Source: Aequorivita sp.
GTDB lineage: Bacteria; Bacteroidota; Bacteroidia; Flavobacteriales; Flavobacteriaceae
Length of the DNA: 64,000 bases
Reading direction: 5' to 3'
Assembly (NCBI GenBank): GCA_030690315.1
Contig: JAUYGY010000020.1
Span: 1-64,000, forward strand
Shown piece after piece: positions 33,848-43,103 of this stretch. The notes beneath the pieces are model-generated. The model did no database searches and was not told the origin of the DNA. It saw only the letters and a list, made by a program, of their open reading frames with translations. Numbering within the stretch: the stretch's first letter is position 1; every line of letters starts with the position of its first letter. Position numbers and translations under genes: made by a program.

Positions 33848-36714
33848 TAAAGAGGAATAATAAGCGTTACCGTTGTGCCTTTGTTGATTTGACTTTTTAT
33901 ATCAATTTTTGAATGTAATATTTTTGCGCGTTCAAGCAATGTTTTCATACCAAGGCCATCGCTTGTTTTTAATTTTTCGGCATGTTCAAAACCTTTGCCA
34001 TTGTCCATGATTATAGCTTCAATTGTATTTTTCTTTTTTTCGATGGTTATGGAAGCAGCTTTGGCTTCGGCATGTTTTACCATATTATTTAGCACTTCTT
34101 GAATAATTCTATACAAATGTAACGATGCTTCTTTGCTTAACAAAGTATCTATGTCATCAATTTCGTGGGTAAAAAATATACTTGTGTTTGCATCCACTTC
34201 ATCAATCATGGTCCTAATAGCTGCCGTTGGCCCAAGTCTTTCCAAGGTGGCGGGATGCAGACCTCGTGAAATGGCCCGAAGTTCTTGCAAGGTATTTGTA
34301 GCCAATGACTCCATTTCAGCATTGCCAGAGGTTCTTGTTTTTTTGGTGAGCAACATCAATTTTTGACCTACGCTGTCGTGTAACTCGCGAGCTACACGCG
34401 TGCGCTCTTGCTCTTGGGCTTTAATGAGATTGTGAGTGTAGGCTTGATTTCTTTTTTGCTCAGCTTTATTTTTATAATAATAAAAAAGAAAAACCGATAC
34501 CGTGGTTATAAAAAGCATAATTGCCCAAAAAAACGAAGTTCGCCAAAATGGAACTGTGATCGTAAATGCATACTGATATGGCTGAGTTTGCCATATTCCA
34601 GCGCCATTGTCGGCGGTAAATTCAAAAAAGTATTTGCCGGGGGGCAGATAGGAAAAAACAACGTTGGGATCCTTTGTGGGCTGGGACCATTCGTCGCCAT
34701 CCCGAAGCCCTTTCATTCGGTATCGATACTTCACATTTTCGGGGTTGGTGAAGGTTATGGCTTCCATTGAAAAACTTAAATAGTTTTCTTGGTAGGGAAG
34801 AACAATTCCATTTTTTGTTCGGTATAAACTGTCTTTAAATGGTTCCGAAAACAGAAATATTTGTGAAACATCCAGTTTTGGAGGATGTGTATTCGGAAGA
34901 AATTCATCTTCATTAAATGCCAGCATTCCACTTAATGAGGTTGCCAAAACGGTTTTGTCGCTGGTTATTAGTAATGAATTAAAGTCTATATCGTTCTCCA
35001 AAAAATGGGAAGTGGTACCGAAATGGGTTGCAACAACACTGTCTTTTTTCAACAAAGGCCCGAGATCTATTTTTATTAACTTATCTCGCCCCGCCATCCA
35101 CAAAGTGTTGCCATCTACTTTCAATGCACGAAAATAGTGCAAAGGTGCAAACCGCGCCATATCAAAAATCTTAATTTTGAAAACATTTTCTTTGTAGGTA
35201 ATATGATATAAATTTTTTTCACTCCCCGCGATTACGCTGTTTTTATCAAGCACATCAATGCTTCTGAAATCATTGTGTTTTAGGATGTTCAGTCCGGGAA
35301 TGGTGTCTGTTTTATTTTCATCTATTTGAAATAGCCCGCCTATCTTGCACAGAATATATCGATTGCCTATGGGCACTATGCCAATAGATCTTTTCGATTT
35401 TATGAAATACGTAGAATCTTTTGCCAAAACCTTTATTTTGTCAGAACCAAATAGCAACGTTTTGTTGCGATCTTTAAATACTAAATTATAATCACCTTTA
35501 TCAATAATTGTGGGTGTAATATTTACGGCTGAGAGTTCAAAAACCGCTTCATTTGTATTGTAAAGGAGGTTGTTTTCTGGAGTAACCAAGAGATTTTTTA
35601 CAGGACCATTTTTTGTTATTTGACGAATCTGCGTATCATCATTCAATGCAACAATTCCCTCATTTGTAGCCAATATTAATTCTCCGTTCCATTCCACAAC
35701 ATCATTTACAGATTTGGAGGGTAAGCCATGGGTGTGGTTAAAAATCTTAAACGCAGCATCTCTAAAACGGATAATCCCTTCACCATAAGAAGTCATCCAA
35801 TAATTGCCTTCGGTGTCCTTAATTTGTCTATAAATATAGTTTGTGGGCAGACCCTGTGCTTCATTTATTACTTTTAAACCGCCAGTTTGTTTGTTGAAAA
35901 TTCCAAAGCCATTGCCCTCAAAACTTAAAATAAGCTCGTTTTCGTTTTCCTCTGTAATACCATAAACACGGTTTTTGTTAAAATCTTCTGGCTTAAATTT
36001 ATACACTTTTAGCTGGCCGTTTTGAATTTTATTGAGCTCCCCATAACCACCAACCCAAACATTTTTTTCCCCATCAACAAATACAGAATAGCAAATGTTA
36101 TTCATGCCATCTTTTTCGTTGAATATGTTTTCCAGCCGAAGTGGATCGAGCGTTAATTTGTAAATTCCATTTTGAATAGATGCTAAAAAAATGGTATTGT
36201 TGTCGAACCAAGCAGCACTTTGAAAGCCAAAAGTTTTTTCTTTACTGTCGGGCTTAATTAGATATTCTAATTTCCCGCTTTTATAGACCACAATACCTTT
36301 TATGAAAAAAATATAAATGGTGCCATCAGCACTTTCTAGAAACTTGGTTGCACTTCCCAATAATTTAAAATCAACTCCAGTTGGGTTCTTTATTTTTCCA
36401 TTTTCAATTATGCTCACGCCACTGTTAAGTGTCCCTACCCAAATTCGTTTTTTGGAATCCTCAAAAACGCTGAATGTAATGTTTGAAACCAATCCATCCT
36501 CGGTAGTATAATTTTTGAATGTACTGCCGTTGAAACAACTCACGCCACCCGTGGTTGATATCCAAATCCTGTTTTTACTATCCTGAAGAATATCAAAGGT
36601 TTCATTGTTTACCAAACCCTCGTCAACCTTGTATTTTTTAAATTGGTATTGCTGTGCAGAGAGAACAACAGAGCAGATAATTGAAAAAAGGATTGTGGGA
36701 AATATGCGTTTCAT
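33847..36714 (-). CDS. Two-component sensor histidine kinase with two-component-propeller sensor domain
   Basis: 955 residues. Signal peptide; repeated propeller blades of the Reg_prop type (DGLVNNETFDILQDSKNRIWISTTGGVSCFNG, DGLVSNITFSVFEDSKKRIWVGTLNSGV) across about 25-620; Y_Y_Y domain about 640-715 (YRYRMKGLRDGDEW..SYLPPGKYFFEFTADN); one membrane helix about 725-745; HisKA_3 dimerisation helix with His779 in RELHDSVGQKLMLL; ATPase N-box near 876 (NNMVKHAE) and G-box near 904-910 (DNGKGF). Unlike hybrid HTCS proteins it has no receiver or AraC domain and uses the separate NarL regulator. Periplasmic sensing with unknown ligand. Confidence 0.92.
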   Translation of the reverse strand: MKRIFPTILFSIICSVVLSAQQYQFKKYKVDEGLVNNETFDILQDSKNRIWISTTGGVSCFNGSTFKNYTTEDGLVSNITFSVFEDSKKRIWVGTLNSGVSIIENGKIKNPTGVDFKLLGSATKFLESADGTIYIFFIKGIVVYKSGKLEYLIKPDSKEKTFGFQSAAWFDNNTIFLASIQNGIYKLTLDPLRLENIFNEKDGMNNICYSVFVDGEKNVWVGGYGELNKIQNGQLKVYKFKPEDFNKNRVYGITEENENELILSFEGNGFGIFNKQTGGLKVINEAQGLPTNYIYRQIKDTEGNYWMTSYGEGIIRFRDAAFKIFNHTHGLPSKSVNDVVEWNGELILATNEGIVALNDDTQIRQITKNGPVKNLLVTPENNLLYNTNEAVFELSAVNITPTIIDKGDYNLVFKDRNKTLLFGSDKIKVLAKDSTYFIKSKRSIGIVPIGNRYILCKIGGLFQIDENKTDTIPGLNILKHNDFRSIDVLDKNSVIAGSEKNLYHITYKENVFKIKIFDMARFAPLHYFRALKVDGNTLWMAGRDKLIKIDLGPLLKKDSVVATHFGTTSHFLENDIDFNSLLITSDKTVLATSLSGMLAFNEDEFLPNTHPPKLDVSQIFLFSEPFKDSLYRTKNGIVLPYQENYLSFSMEAITFTNPENVKYRYRMKGLRDGDEWSQPTKDPNVVFSYLPPGKYFFEFTADNGAGIWQTQPYQYAFTITVPFWRTSFFWAIMLFITTVSVFLFYYYKNKAEQKRNQAYTHNLIKAQEQERTRVARELHDSVGQKLMLLTKKTRTSGNAEMESLATNTLQELRAISRGLHPATLERLGPTAAIRTMIDEVDANTSIFFTHEIDDIDTLLSKEASLHLYRIIQEVLNNMVKHAEAKAASITIEKKKNTIEAIIMDNGKGFEHAEKLKTSDGLGMKTLLERAKILHSKIDIKSQINKGTTVTLIIPL

Positions 36715-36761
36715 TTATCGCTGGTTGGTAGCGTAAATATATTTATTTTAGCCAAACTATT

Positions 36762-38123
36762 ATGGCCAAAACTAAAACCACTTTTTTCTGCCAAAACTGC
36801 GGCGCACAATTTGCCAAATGGCAAGGGCAGTGCAATTCCTGCAAAGAATGGAACACCATTGCGGAAGAAGTAATCCAAAAAGCCGAAAAGGTAAGTTGGA
36901 AATCTACTGAAAATTCTTCCCAAAAAGCAGCAAAACCCCAACGCATTTCTGAAATTTCAACCCAGGCCGAAGCACGGTTAAACACAAAAAACAACGAATT
37001 GAACCGCGTCCTTGGCGGCGGCTTAGTGCCTGGATCATTAACTCTTTTGGGTGGCGAACCGGGAATTGGCAAAAGCACATTGATGCTTCAAATTGCACTA
37101 CAACTTCCCTATAAAACCCTTTATGTTTCAGGAGAGGAAAGCGCGCAACAAATAAAAATGCGGGCGGAACGTATCCAGCCTATTTCTGAAAACTGTTACA
37201 TTCTCACCGAAACGAATACTCAAAATATCTTCAGAAATATCGCAGAAATTGAGCCGGATATTGTGGTGATTGATTCCATTCAAACCTTGCATACAGATTA
37301 TATTGAAAGTACTGCCGGAAGCATTTCCCAAATTCGTGAAACTGCTGCCGAGCTCATAAAATTTGCAAAGGAAACCGGAACTCCAGTTATTTTGATTGGC
37401 CATATTACCAAAGACGGAAACATTGCCGGACCAAAAATTTTGGAGCATATGGTTGATACGGTTTTGCAATTTGAAGGCGACAGAAACCATATTTACAGAA
37501 TTCTGCGCGCAAACAAAAATCGTTTTGGCAGCACTAATGAATTGGGTATTTACGAAATGCAGGGCAGCGGCTTGCGCGAAGTTTCAAATCCTTCCGAAAT
37601 TTTGATTTCCAAAAATGACGAAGAGTTGAGCGGTACCGCAATTTCAGCAACCTTGGAAGGAATGCGGCCGTTGATGATTGAAATTCAAGCCTTGGTAAGC
37701 AGTGCCGTTTACGGTACGCCGCAAAGAAGCGCAACAGGTTACAATGCAAAACGGTTAAATATGATTCTTGCCGTTTTGGAAAAACGCGCGGGTTTCAAAC
37801 TCGGTGCCAAAGATGTTTTTCTGAATGTAACTGGCGGAATCACCGTTGACGATCCCGCAATTGATCTCGCGGTTGTCGCAGCCGTACTTTCCTCAAACAT
37901 CGATATTGCCATTGATAAAGGCCTTTGTTTTGCTGCTGAGGTTGGTCTGGCAGGCGAAGTTCGTCCCGTTAACCGCGTGGAGCAGCGAATTTTGGAAGCG
38001 GAAAAACTCGGTTTTACCTCCATCGTTATTTCGAAATACTGCAAAATTCCGAAGAACAATTTTCATATAAATATCATCAAAGTGGCAAAAGTTCACGATG
38101 TGGTTCACCATCTTTTTGGATGA
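36762..38123 (+). CDS. radA: DNA repair protein RadA
   Basis: 453 residues. Zinc finger C10-C13-C24-C27, RecA-like ATPase with Walker A GGEPGIGKST at about 98-107, KNRFG motif (ANKNRFGSTNELG) and C-terminal Lon-like domain (PQRSATGYNAKRLNMILAVLEKRAGFKLGAKDVFLNVTGGITVDDPAIDLA). It promotes branch migration in homologous recombination. It is divergent from the sensor kinase and 34 bp before the M23 peptidase gene. Confidence 0.97.
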   Translation: MAKTKTTFFCQNCGAQFAKWQGQCNSCKEWNTIAEEVIQKAEKVSWKSTENSSQKAAKPQRISEISTQAEARLNTKNNELNRVLGGGLVPGSLTLLGGEPGIGKSTLMLQIALQLPYKTLYVSGEESAQQIKMRAERIQPISENCYILTETNTQNIFRNIAEIEPDIVVIDSIQTLHTDYIESTAGSISQIRETAAELIKFAKETGTPVILIGHITKDGNIAGPKILEHMVDTVLQFEGDRNHIYRILRANKNRFGSTNELGIYEMQGSGLREVSNPSEILISKNDEELSGTAISATLEGMRPLMIEIQALVSSAVYGTPQRSATGYNAKRLNMILAVLEKRAGFKLGAKDVFLNVTGGITVDDPAIDLAVVAAVLSSNIDIAIDKGLCFAAEVGLAGEVRPVNRVEQRILEAEKLGFTSIVISKYCKIPKNNFHINIIKVAKVHDVVHHLFG

Positions 38124-38157
38124 TTGTTGGTACAATTTCTGCTAAGTTAGCCGTGTT

Positions 38158-39291
38158 ATGAAGAACAGTTTTTGGTATTTTTCAATATTTATTTTAGTAG
38201 TGTTTTTTGGATGTGAAGAAGTCCAAAAGGCAGCAGATGTGGTTATTCAACCAACGGCCCGTGAAGTTTATGAACGCAATTTCAAAAAAGATGATTCGGT
38301 GCTACTGCAATGGAAAAATGCTTTTGAAATTTCCAAAAACGATATACTTCAAATAACGCTCCCTTATTCTGAAAGCGGCGTTTTTTCTGAAGAAAATTTC
38401 AACGTTTACAGCTACAATCTTCAACTGAAAGAAGGCGAAAGATTGGTTGTGGAAATTGAAAAACAGCCCGATTCGGCTTCGGTTTTTATTGATCTTTTTC
38501 AACAGAAAAGCGATTCTCTTAAAACATTCAAACTCGTAAAAAGTTCCGAAGACAAAAAATCCTCCCTCGCTTTTGAAATAAATAAATCCGAAATCTATAA
38601 AATTGTAATCCAGCCCGAAATGAAACGGCAGTTTCCTTTCATTATAAAAATATATTCCCAGCCCATGTATTTTTTCCCGGTTAGCGGCGGCAATAATAAA
38701 AGTGTGAAGAGTTTTTGGGCAGACCCGCGCGATACAGGCAGCCGTTCGCACGAGGGTGTTGATATATTTGCGACTAAGGGAACCCCGGTTGTTGCGGTAT
38801 CCGATGGCAGAATTTCTTCAACGGGCGAAGGCGGTTTAGGTGGAAAACAGGTTTGGCTTATGGACGGACTTTTTGGGAAAAGAGTGTATTATGCACATTT
38901 GGACAGCATAGCTGTTACCAAGGGAAAAAGAGTAAAAACGGGCGATACCATCGGTTTTGTGGGCAACACTGGTAATGCCGAAACCACGCCGCCGCACCTT
39001 CATTTTGGGATTTATAGAAAAAAGGGAGCTGTGAATCCGTTTCCTTATATTAAACTTACCGATATACAGCAAGTGAAAGACACATCCCAAATGGTGAAAG
39101 GTACTATTTCTAAAAACAGGGCCGATCTTCGAAAAGGCCCAGCTTCGGTTTTTGAACAATTGGCCACTTTGAAGAAAAACGACACTATTTTGGTGCTTGG
39201 GAAAAACCAAAATTGGTTTCACATTCAAACACAGGACAGTTTGAAAGGCTTCATAAACCAATCATTTCTGACAGAACTTCCTTCGAATTAA
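38158..39291 (+). CDS. M23 metallopeptidase lipoprotein with SH3 tail
   Basis: 377 residues. Lipoprotein signal with Cys19 (VVFFGC). The LytM/M23 domain (about 175-300) has zinc-site residues His198 and Asp202 (SHEGVDIF) and H280-L-H282 (PPHLHFG). A C-terminal bacterial SH3 domain (about 310-377, NRADLRKGPASVFEQLATLKKNDTILVLGKNQNWFHIQT) should bind cell wall. All catalytic residues are present, so it is probably an active peptidoglycan endopeptidase on the periplasmic side. Confidence 0.88.
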   Translation: MKNSFWYFSIFILVVFFGCEEVQKAADVVIQPTAREVYERNFKKDDSVLLQWKNAFEISKNDILQITLPYSESGVFSEENFNVYSYNLQLKEGERLVVEIEKQPDSASVFIDLFQQKSDSLKTFKLVKSSEDKKSSLAFEINKSEIYKIVIQPEMKRQFPFIIKIYSQPMYFFPVSGGNNKSVKSFWADPRDTGSRSHEGVDIFATKGTPVVAVSDGRISSTGEGGLGGKQVWLMDGLFGKRVYYAHLDSIAVTKGKRVKTGDTIGFVGNTGNAETTPPHLHFGIYRKKGAVNPFPYIKLTDIQQVKDTSQMVKGTISKNRADLRKGPASVFEQLATLKKNDTILVLGKNQNWFHIQTQDSLKGFINQSFLTELPSN

Positions 39292-39357
39292 CTTTTTTTT
39301 AGCCATTTAAAAAACGCATAATGGTATCTTTAGAATTCAATTCTGAAAAACTAAATT

Positions 39358-40722
39358 ATGTCCATTTTTTCCAAAATCAAACAAACTATTAGTTTAATGC
39401 GCGATATCGATCTTGATGCGCTCGGCAAACTTTCGCAAAAGGTAGATCTTTCAGAAATTATGAAAACCGTTGGCGAACTCGACGACAGGCAGTTGGCTGG
39501 ATTAATGAAAATGCTGAAGCATAAAGGAGGAAAAAAGGGCCAGCATAAATTGCCGCCAATTGATGGCGATTTTTATGATTTAAGTTTAAAACTTTCTCCC
39601 GAGCAACGCGAACTGCAACTAAAAGTTCGCAATTTTATGGAAGATGAAATACGCCCAATTGCCAATGAATATTGGAACAAAGCCGAATTTCCGTTCCAAA
39701 TTATTCCGAAAATGGCAGAATTGGATATCTGTGGAATTTCATACGAAGGAATTGGCAAATACCAACAGCCTTTTTTAATGGAAGGAATTATCGCGATGGA
39801 ATTGGCGCGGGTTGATGTTTCTATTTCTACATTTTTCGGAGTTCACAGCGGCTTGGCAATGGGATCAATTTACGTTTGCGGGAGCGAGGAACAAAAACAG
39901 GAATGGCTGCCAAAAATGCAGCGAATGGAATTGATTGGCGCTTTCGGCTTGACCGAGCCCGAAGTTGGTTCAGCAGTAGCTGGAGGCTTGGGAACTACTT
40001 GCAGACAGGAAGGCGATGAATGGGTTTTAAACGGACAGAAAAAATGGATAGGCAACGCAACTTTTGCCGATGTGATAATTATTTGGGCACGCGATGAAGC
40101 TACGGATCAAGTGAAAGGATTTTTAGTGCGAAAGGGAAATCCCGGATTCAAGGCGGAAAAGATGGAAAATAAAATGGCGCTCCGCACGGTGCAAAATGCA
40201 ATTATCACATTGACCGATTGCAGTGTGCCGGAAAGCGACCGACTTCAAAAATGTGATTCCTTCAAAGACACTGCAAAAGTATTAAGAATGACCCGTGCGG
40301 GCGTGGCTTGGCAGGCTGTTGGCTGCGCGCGCGGTGCTTACGAAGCTGCTTTAAAATACACAAAAAAACGCGAGCAATTTGGAAAACCGATTGCTTCCTT
40401 TCAATTAATTCAAAACCATTTAGTTGAAATGGTTGCGAATTTAACCGCGATGCAAACCCTGTGTTTCCGCCTTTCGGAATTGCAGGATGAAGGTTTATTG
40501 ACCGACGAACATGCCTCACTTGCAAAAGTTTTCTGCAGTATGCGAACCCGCGACGTGGTTAGTCAAGCCCGTGAAGTGATGGGCGGGAATGGAATTCTTT
40601 TGGAATATGACGTTGCCCGTTTTGTAGCCGATGCCGAAGCTATTTACAGTTATGAAGGCACGAAAGAAATAAACACGTTAATAGTGGGTCGGGCCATTAC
40701 TGGGTATAGTGCATTTGTTTAG
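39358..40722 (+). CDS. Acyl-CoA dehydrogenase family protein
   Basis: 454 residues. The ACAD core starts near 75 (LSPEQRELQLKVRNFMEDEIRPIANEYW) and carries FAD-binding FGLTEPEVGSAV and WIGNATFADV segments, with a catalytic-type Glu in SYEGTKEINTLIVGRAITG (about 435). The latter resembles glutaryl-CoA dehydrogenase. An extra N-terminal arm of about 70 residues (DLDALGKLSQKVDL..., KMLKHKGGKKG) is unusual. Substrate not assigned. It oxidises an acyl-CoA to the enoyl-CoA and hands electrons to ETF by family. Confidence 0.88.
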   Translation: MSIFSKIKQTISLMRDIDLDALGKLSQKVDLSEIMKTVGELDDRQLAGLMKMLKHKGGKKGQHKLPPIDGDFYDLSLKLSPEQRELQLKVRNFMEDEIRPIANEYWNKAEFPFQIIPKMAELDICGISYEGIGKYQQPFLMEGIIAMELARVDVSISTFFGVHSGLAMGSIYVCGSEEQKQEWLPKMQRMELIGAFGLTEPEVGSAVAGGLGTTCRQEGDEWVLNGQKKWIGNATFADVIIIWARDEATDQVKGFLVRKGNPGFKAEKMENKMALRTVQNAIITLTDCSVPESDRLQKCDSFKDTAKVLRMTRAGVAWQAVGCARGAYEAALKYTKKREQFGKPIASFQLIQNHLVEMVANLTAMQTLCFRLSELQDEGLLTDEHASLAKVFCSMRTRDVVSQAREVMGGNGILLEYDVARFVADAEAIYSYEGTKEINTLIVGRAITGYSAFV

Positions 40723-40733
40723 TTCCCTCCCAG

Positions 40734-40778
40734 CCTCCCCGAAGGGGAGGAGCTTCTACAAAAGTCCCCCTTCGGGGG
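40734..40778. terminator. Paired GC-rich palindromes between the convergent ACAD and aldo/keto reductase genes
   Basis: CCTCCCC-GAA-GGGGAGG (40734-40750) and CCCCC-TTC-GGGGG (40766-40778) lie in the 65-bp gap between convergent stops. The first matches the palindrome at 17767-17781. They may end both transcripts or be members of a dispersed repeat family. Confidence 0.55.
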
Positions 40779-40787
40779 TTAGGGGGA

Positions 40788-41825
40788 TTACGGAGCAGGA
40801 TTTGGAATTTTGGAATGAACCGCATCAATCTCCTTTAAAATTTCTTTGGAAAGCGTAACGTTGATGCTTTCAATATTTTCCGAAAGTTGCTCGACGGTAG
40901 TGGCTCCGATAATTGGTGCGGTTACAAATTTCTTCTGAAGAATAAACGCCAAAGAAAGTTGCGCAAAACTCAGGTTGTGCTTTTTGGCAATTTTATAATA
41001 TTGTTGTGTTGCTTCCAAAGCAGATTTGCTGCTGTAACGTGTGTATTGCTTAAACTGATTTATTCGTGAATTTTCGGTAGCTTTTCCATTTAGATATTTT
41101 CCCGTAAGCGTCCCAAAGCCCAATGGCGAATAGGCCAAATATCCAATATTTTCGCGTTGAAGAATTTCTGAAAGCCCAATTTCATCTTTTCTATTTACCA
41201 AATTGAAGGGATTTTGAACAGAAGCAATTTTCAATTTTCCTTTTCGCGATTCTTCGATGCAACGCATTACGCCGAAGGGGGTTTCGTTTGAAATCCCGAT
41301 GTGACTTATTTTCCCAGCCTTTACAAATTCTTCCAAATGCGTCAAAACTTCTGCAAAATTATCGTTCCAAAGTTCATCTTCTTTATGCGTATAATCCAAT
41401 TGACCGAAATAATTGGTGCTTCGCTCCGGCCAATGCAGTTGGTATAAATCAATATAATCTGTTTGTAATCTTTTCAAACTTTTATTGATGGCGTCTTCCA
41501 AAGAATTTTTGCTGAAATCCAATGGTTGCCGAATATGATCCATCGAACGGCTTGGCCCGGCAATTTTTGAAGTAATAATCAAATCTCCACGATTCTTCTT
41601 TTTCGCCAACCAATTGCCAATATAAGTTTCAGTACTTCCCTGTGTTTTTGGGTTTGCGGGAATGGGATACATTTCGGCACAATCAATAAAATTAATGCCT
41701 TTTTCAATTGCAAAATCTAGTTGTTCGTGGGCTTCTGCTTCTGTGTTTTGCTGGCCCCAGGTCATTGTGCCAAGGCATAGTTTGCTGATTTTTAAATTGG
41801 TATTTGGGAGGATTGTGTATTTCAT
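40788..41825 (-). CDS. Aldo/keto reductase, Tas-like
   Basis: 345 residues. AKR motifs: GINFIDCAEMYPIPANPKTQGSTETYIGNWL (catalytic Asp/Tyr region), LIITSKIAGPSRSMDHIRQ (Lys), DLYQLHWP (His) and the C-terminal NADPH-binding PIIGATTVEQLSENI. The IPANPKTQGSTE insertion is the mark of the Tas subgroup. NADPH-dependent carbonyl reduction; the physiological substrate is unknown. The DUF2255 gene ends 3 bp upstream on the same strand. Confidence 0.92.
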   Translation of the reverse strand: MKYTILPNTNLKISKLCLGTMTWGQQNTEAEAHEQLDFAIEKGINFIDCAEMYPIPANPKTQGSTETYIGNWLAKKKNRGDLIITSKIAGPSRSMDHIRQPLDFSKNSLEDAINKSLKRLQTDYIDLYQLHWPERSTNYFGQLDYTHKEDELWNDNFAEVLTHLEEFVKAGKISHIGISNETPFGVMRCIEESRKGKLKIASVQNPFNLVNRKDEIGLSEILQRENIGYLAYSPLGFGTLTGKYLNGKATENSRINQFKQYTRYSSKSALEATQQYYKIAKKHNLSFAQLSLAFILQKKFVTAPIIGATTVEQLSENIESINVTLSKEILKEIDAVHSKIPNPAP

Positions 41826-41828
41826 TTA

Positions 41829-42206
41829 CTAGCTTTTCCGAATAAAAAACTCCATAGTGTACTCCAAATATTCTGGCTGTGTAATACCTTCGGAGTAGAA
41901 AATATTTTCTTTTTGATTGTATCTTTTTATATACGCTTTATTAATTTCTTCTTGAATAGGAGCTGATGCATCAAGTTTTTTTCCTTTTACATTAACTACT
42001 TTGTCACCATATTTCAATTGACCAACACCTGTTTCAAGAAATGCAGTGAACCAACTTCTAGCACTCTTATTCCAACTTCGTGCAAAAACCCGGTTGTTAA
42101 CTGTAACCACCCAAATTTCCAAGAATGTATTTCGTTCGACACCACCTTTTATTTCAGTGTAATTGTGTTCTTGTAAATGTGAATAAAAATCTTCAGGGAA
42201 ATTCAT
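41829..42206 (-). CDS. DUF2255 family protein
   Basis: About 125 residues from the ATG at 42206 (an upstream in-frame ATG at 42248 would overlap exonuclease III). The TFLEIWVVTVNNRVFARSWNKSARSWFTAF block is typical of DUF2255, a small split-barrel-like family, which may bind nitrated or flavin-type ligands; function unknown. It sits in a possible three-gene operon, exonuclease III-DUF2255-aldo/keto reductase, with short gaps. Confidence 0.7.
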   Translation of the reverse strand: MNFPEDFYSHLQEHNYTEIKGGVERNTFLEIWVVTVNNRVFARSWNKSARSWFTAFLETGVGQLKYGDKVVNVKGKKLDASAPIQEEINKAYIKRYNQKENIFYSEGITQPEYLEYTMEFFIRKS

Positions 42207-42217
42207 TTTAATAGGAT

Positions 42218-42982
42218 TTAAAATTCCAGCTCCACCAAATGCGGGCAATGGTCACTGTGCATCGCGTCGGGCAAAATCACGGCTCGTTTTAGGTTATTTA
42301 ATAGTGGTTCCGAAACCAAATTATAATCTATCCGCCAGCCTTTATTGTTATTCCGAGCGTTGGCGCGGTAACTCCACCAAGTGTAATTATGCGGTTCTTT
42401 GTTGAAATGACGAAAACTGTCAATAAAACCACTTTTCATAAACCCGTCCAACCATTTCCGTTCAACGGGTAAAAACCCAGAAACATTGGCGTTGCGGATT
42501 GGATCGTGAATGTCAATGGCTTCGTGGCAAATGTTGTAATCGCCACAAATCACTAAATTCGGAAGCTGTTGCTTCAAAGTGTCAATATATATCTGAAAAT
42601 CGGCCATATATGTAAACTTGTGTTCCAAACGATTGATGTTCGTTCCGCTCGGCAAATACAAACTCATTACCGAAACATCATCAAAATCCACGCGAATATT
42701 TCTTCCTTCGCCATCCATATATTCAATGCCGGTGCCGTATTCAATGTGGTTCGGCTTTATTTTTGAAAAAATTGCCACCCCGCTGTAGCCTTTTTTCACC
42801 GCACTGTACCAATAATGATATGGATAACCCGCTTTTTCAATTTCCTCAATTTCCACTTGGTCAAAATTGGCTTTTGTTTCCTGAAGGCAGATAACATCTG
42901 GGTTTGCAGCTTTTAGCCAATCAATAAATCCTTTGCGCATCGCGGCGCGGATTCCATTTACGTTGTATGAAATAATTTTCAT
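42218..42982 (-). CDS. xth: Exodeoxyribonuclease III
   Basis: 254 residues from ATG 42982 (MKIISYNVNGIRAAMRKGF, the usual start). Metal and catalytic residues are visible: Glu in CLQETKAN, Asp-Asn in GDYNICHE and Asp-His in SDHCPHLVELEF at the C-terminus. It is the AP endonuclease/3' repair exonuclease of base excision repair. Confidence 0.95.
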   Translation of the reverse strand: MKIISYNVNGIRAAMRKGFIDWLKAANPDVICLQETKANFDQVEIEEIEKAGYPYHYWYSAVKKGYSGVAIFSKIKPNHIEYGTGIEYMDGEGRNIRVDFDDVSVMSLYLPSGTNINRLEHKFTYMADFQIYIDTLKQQLPNLVICGDYNICHEAIDIHDPIRNANVSGFLPVERKWLDGFMKSGFIDSFRHFNKEPHNYTWWSYRANARNNNKGWRIDYNLVSEPLLNNLKRAVILPDAMHSDHCPHLVELEF

Positions 42983-43103
42983 TGTAAGTAGCATTTATTA
43001 AAGGCCACTAAGTTAATTAACATTGTATTTTTACACGGCCCAGGCCCGCAAAGATTTTCAAAATATATTCACAAAATATAATACGCCACATTCAGTTATA
43101 TTG

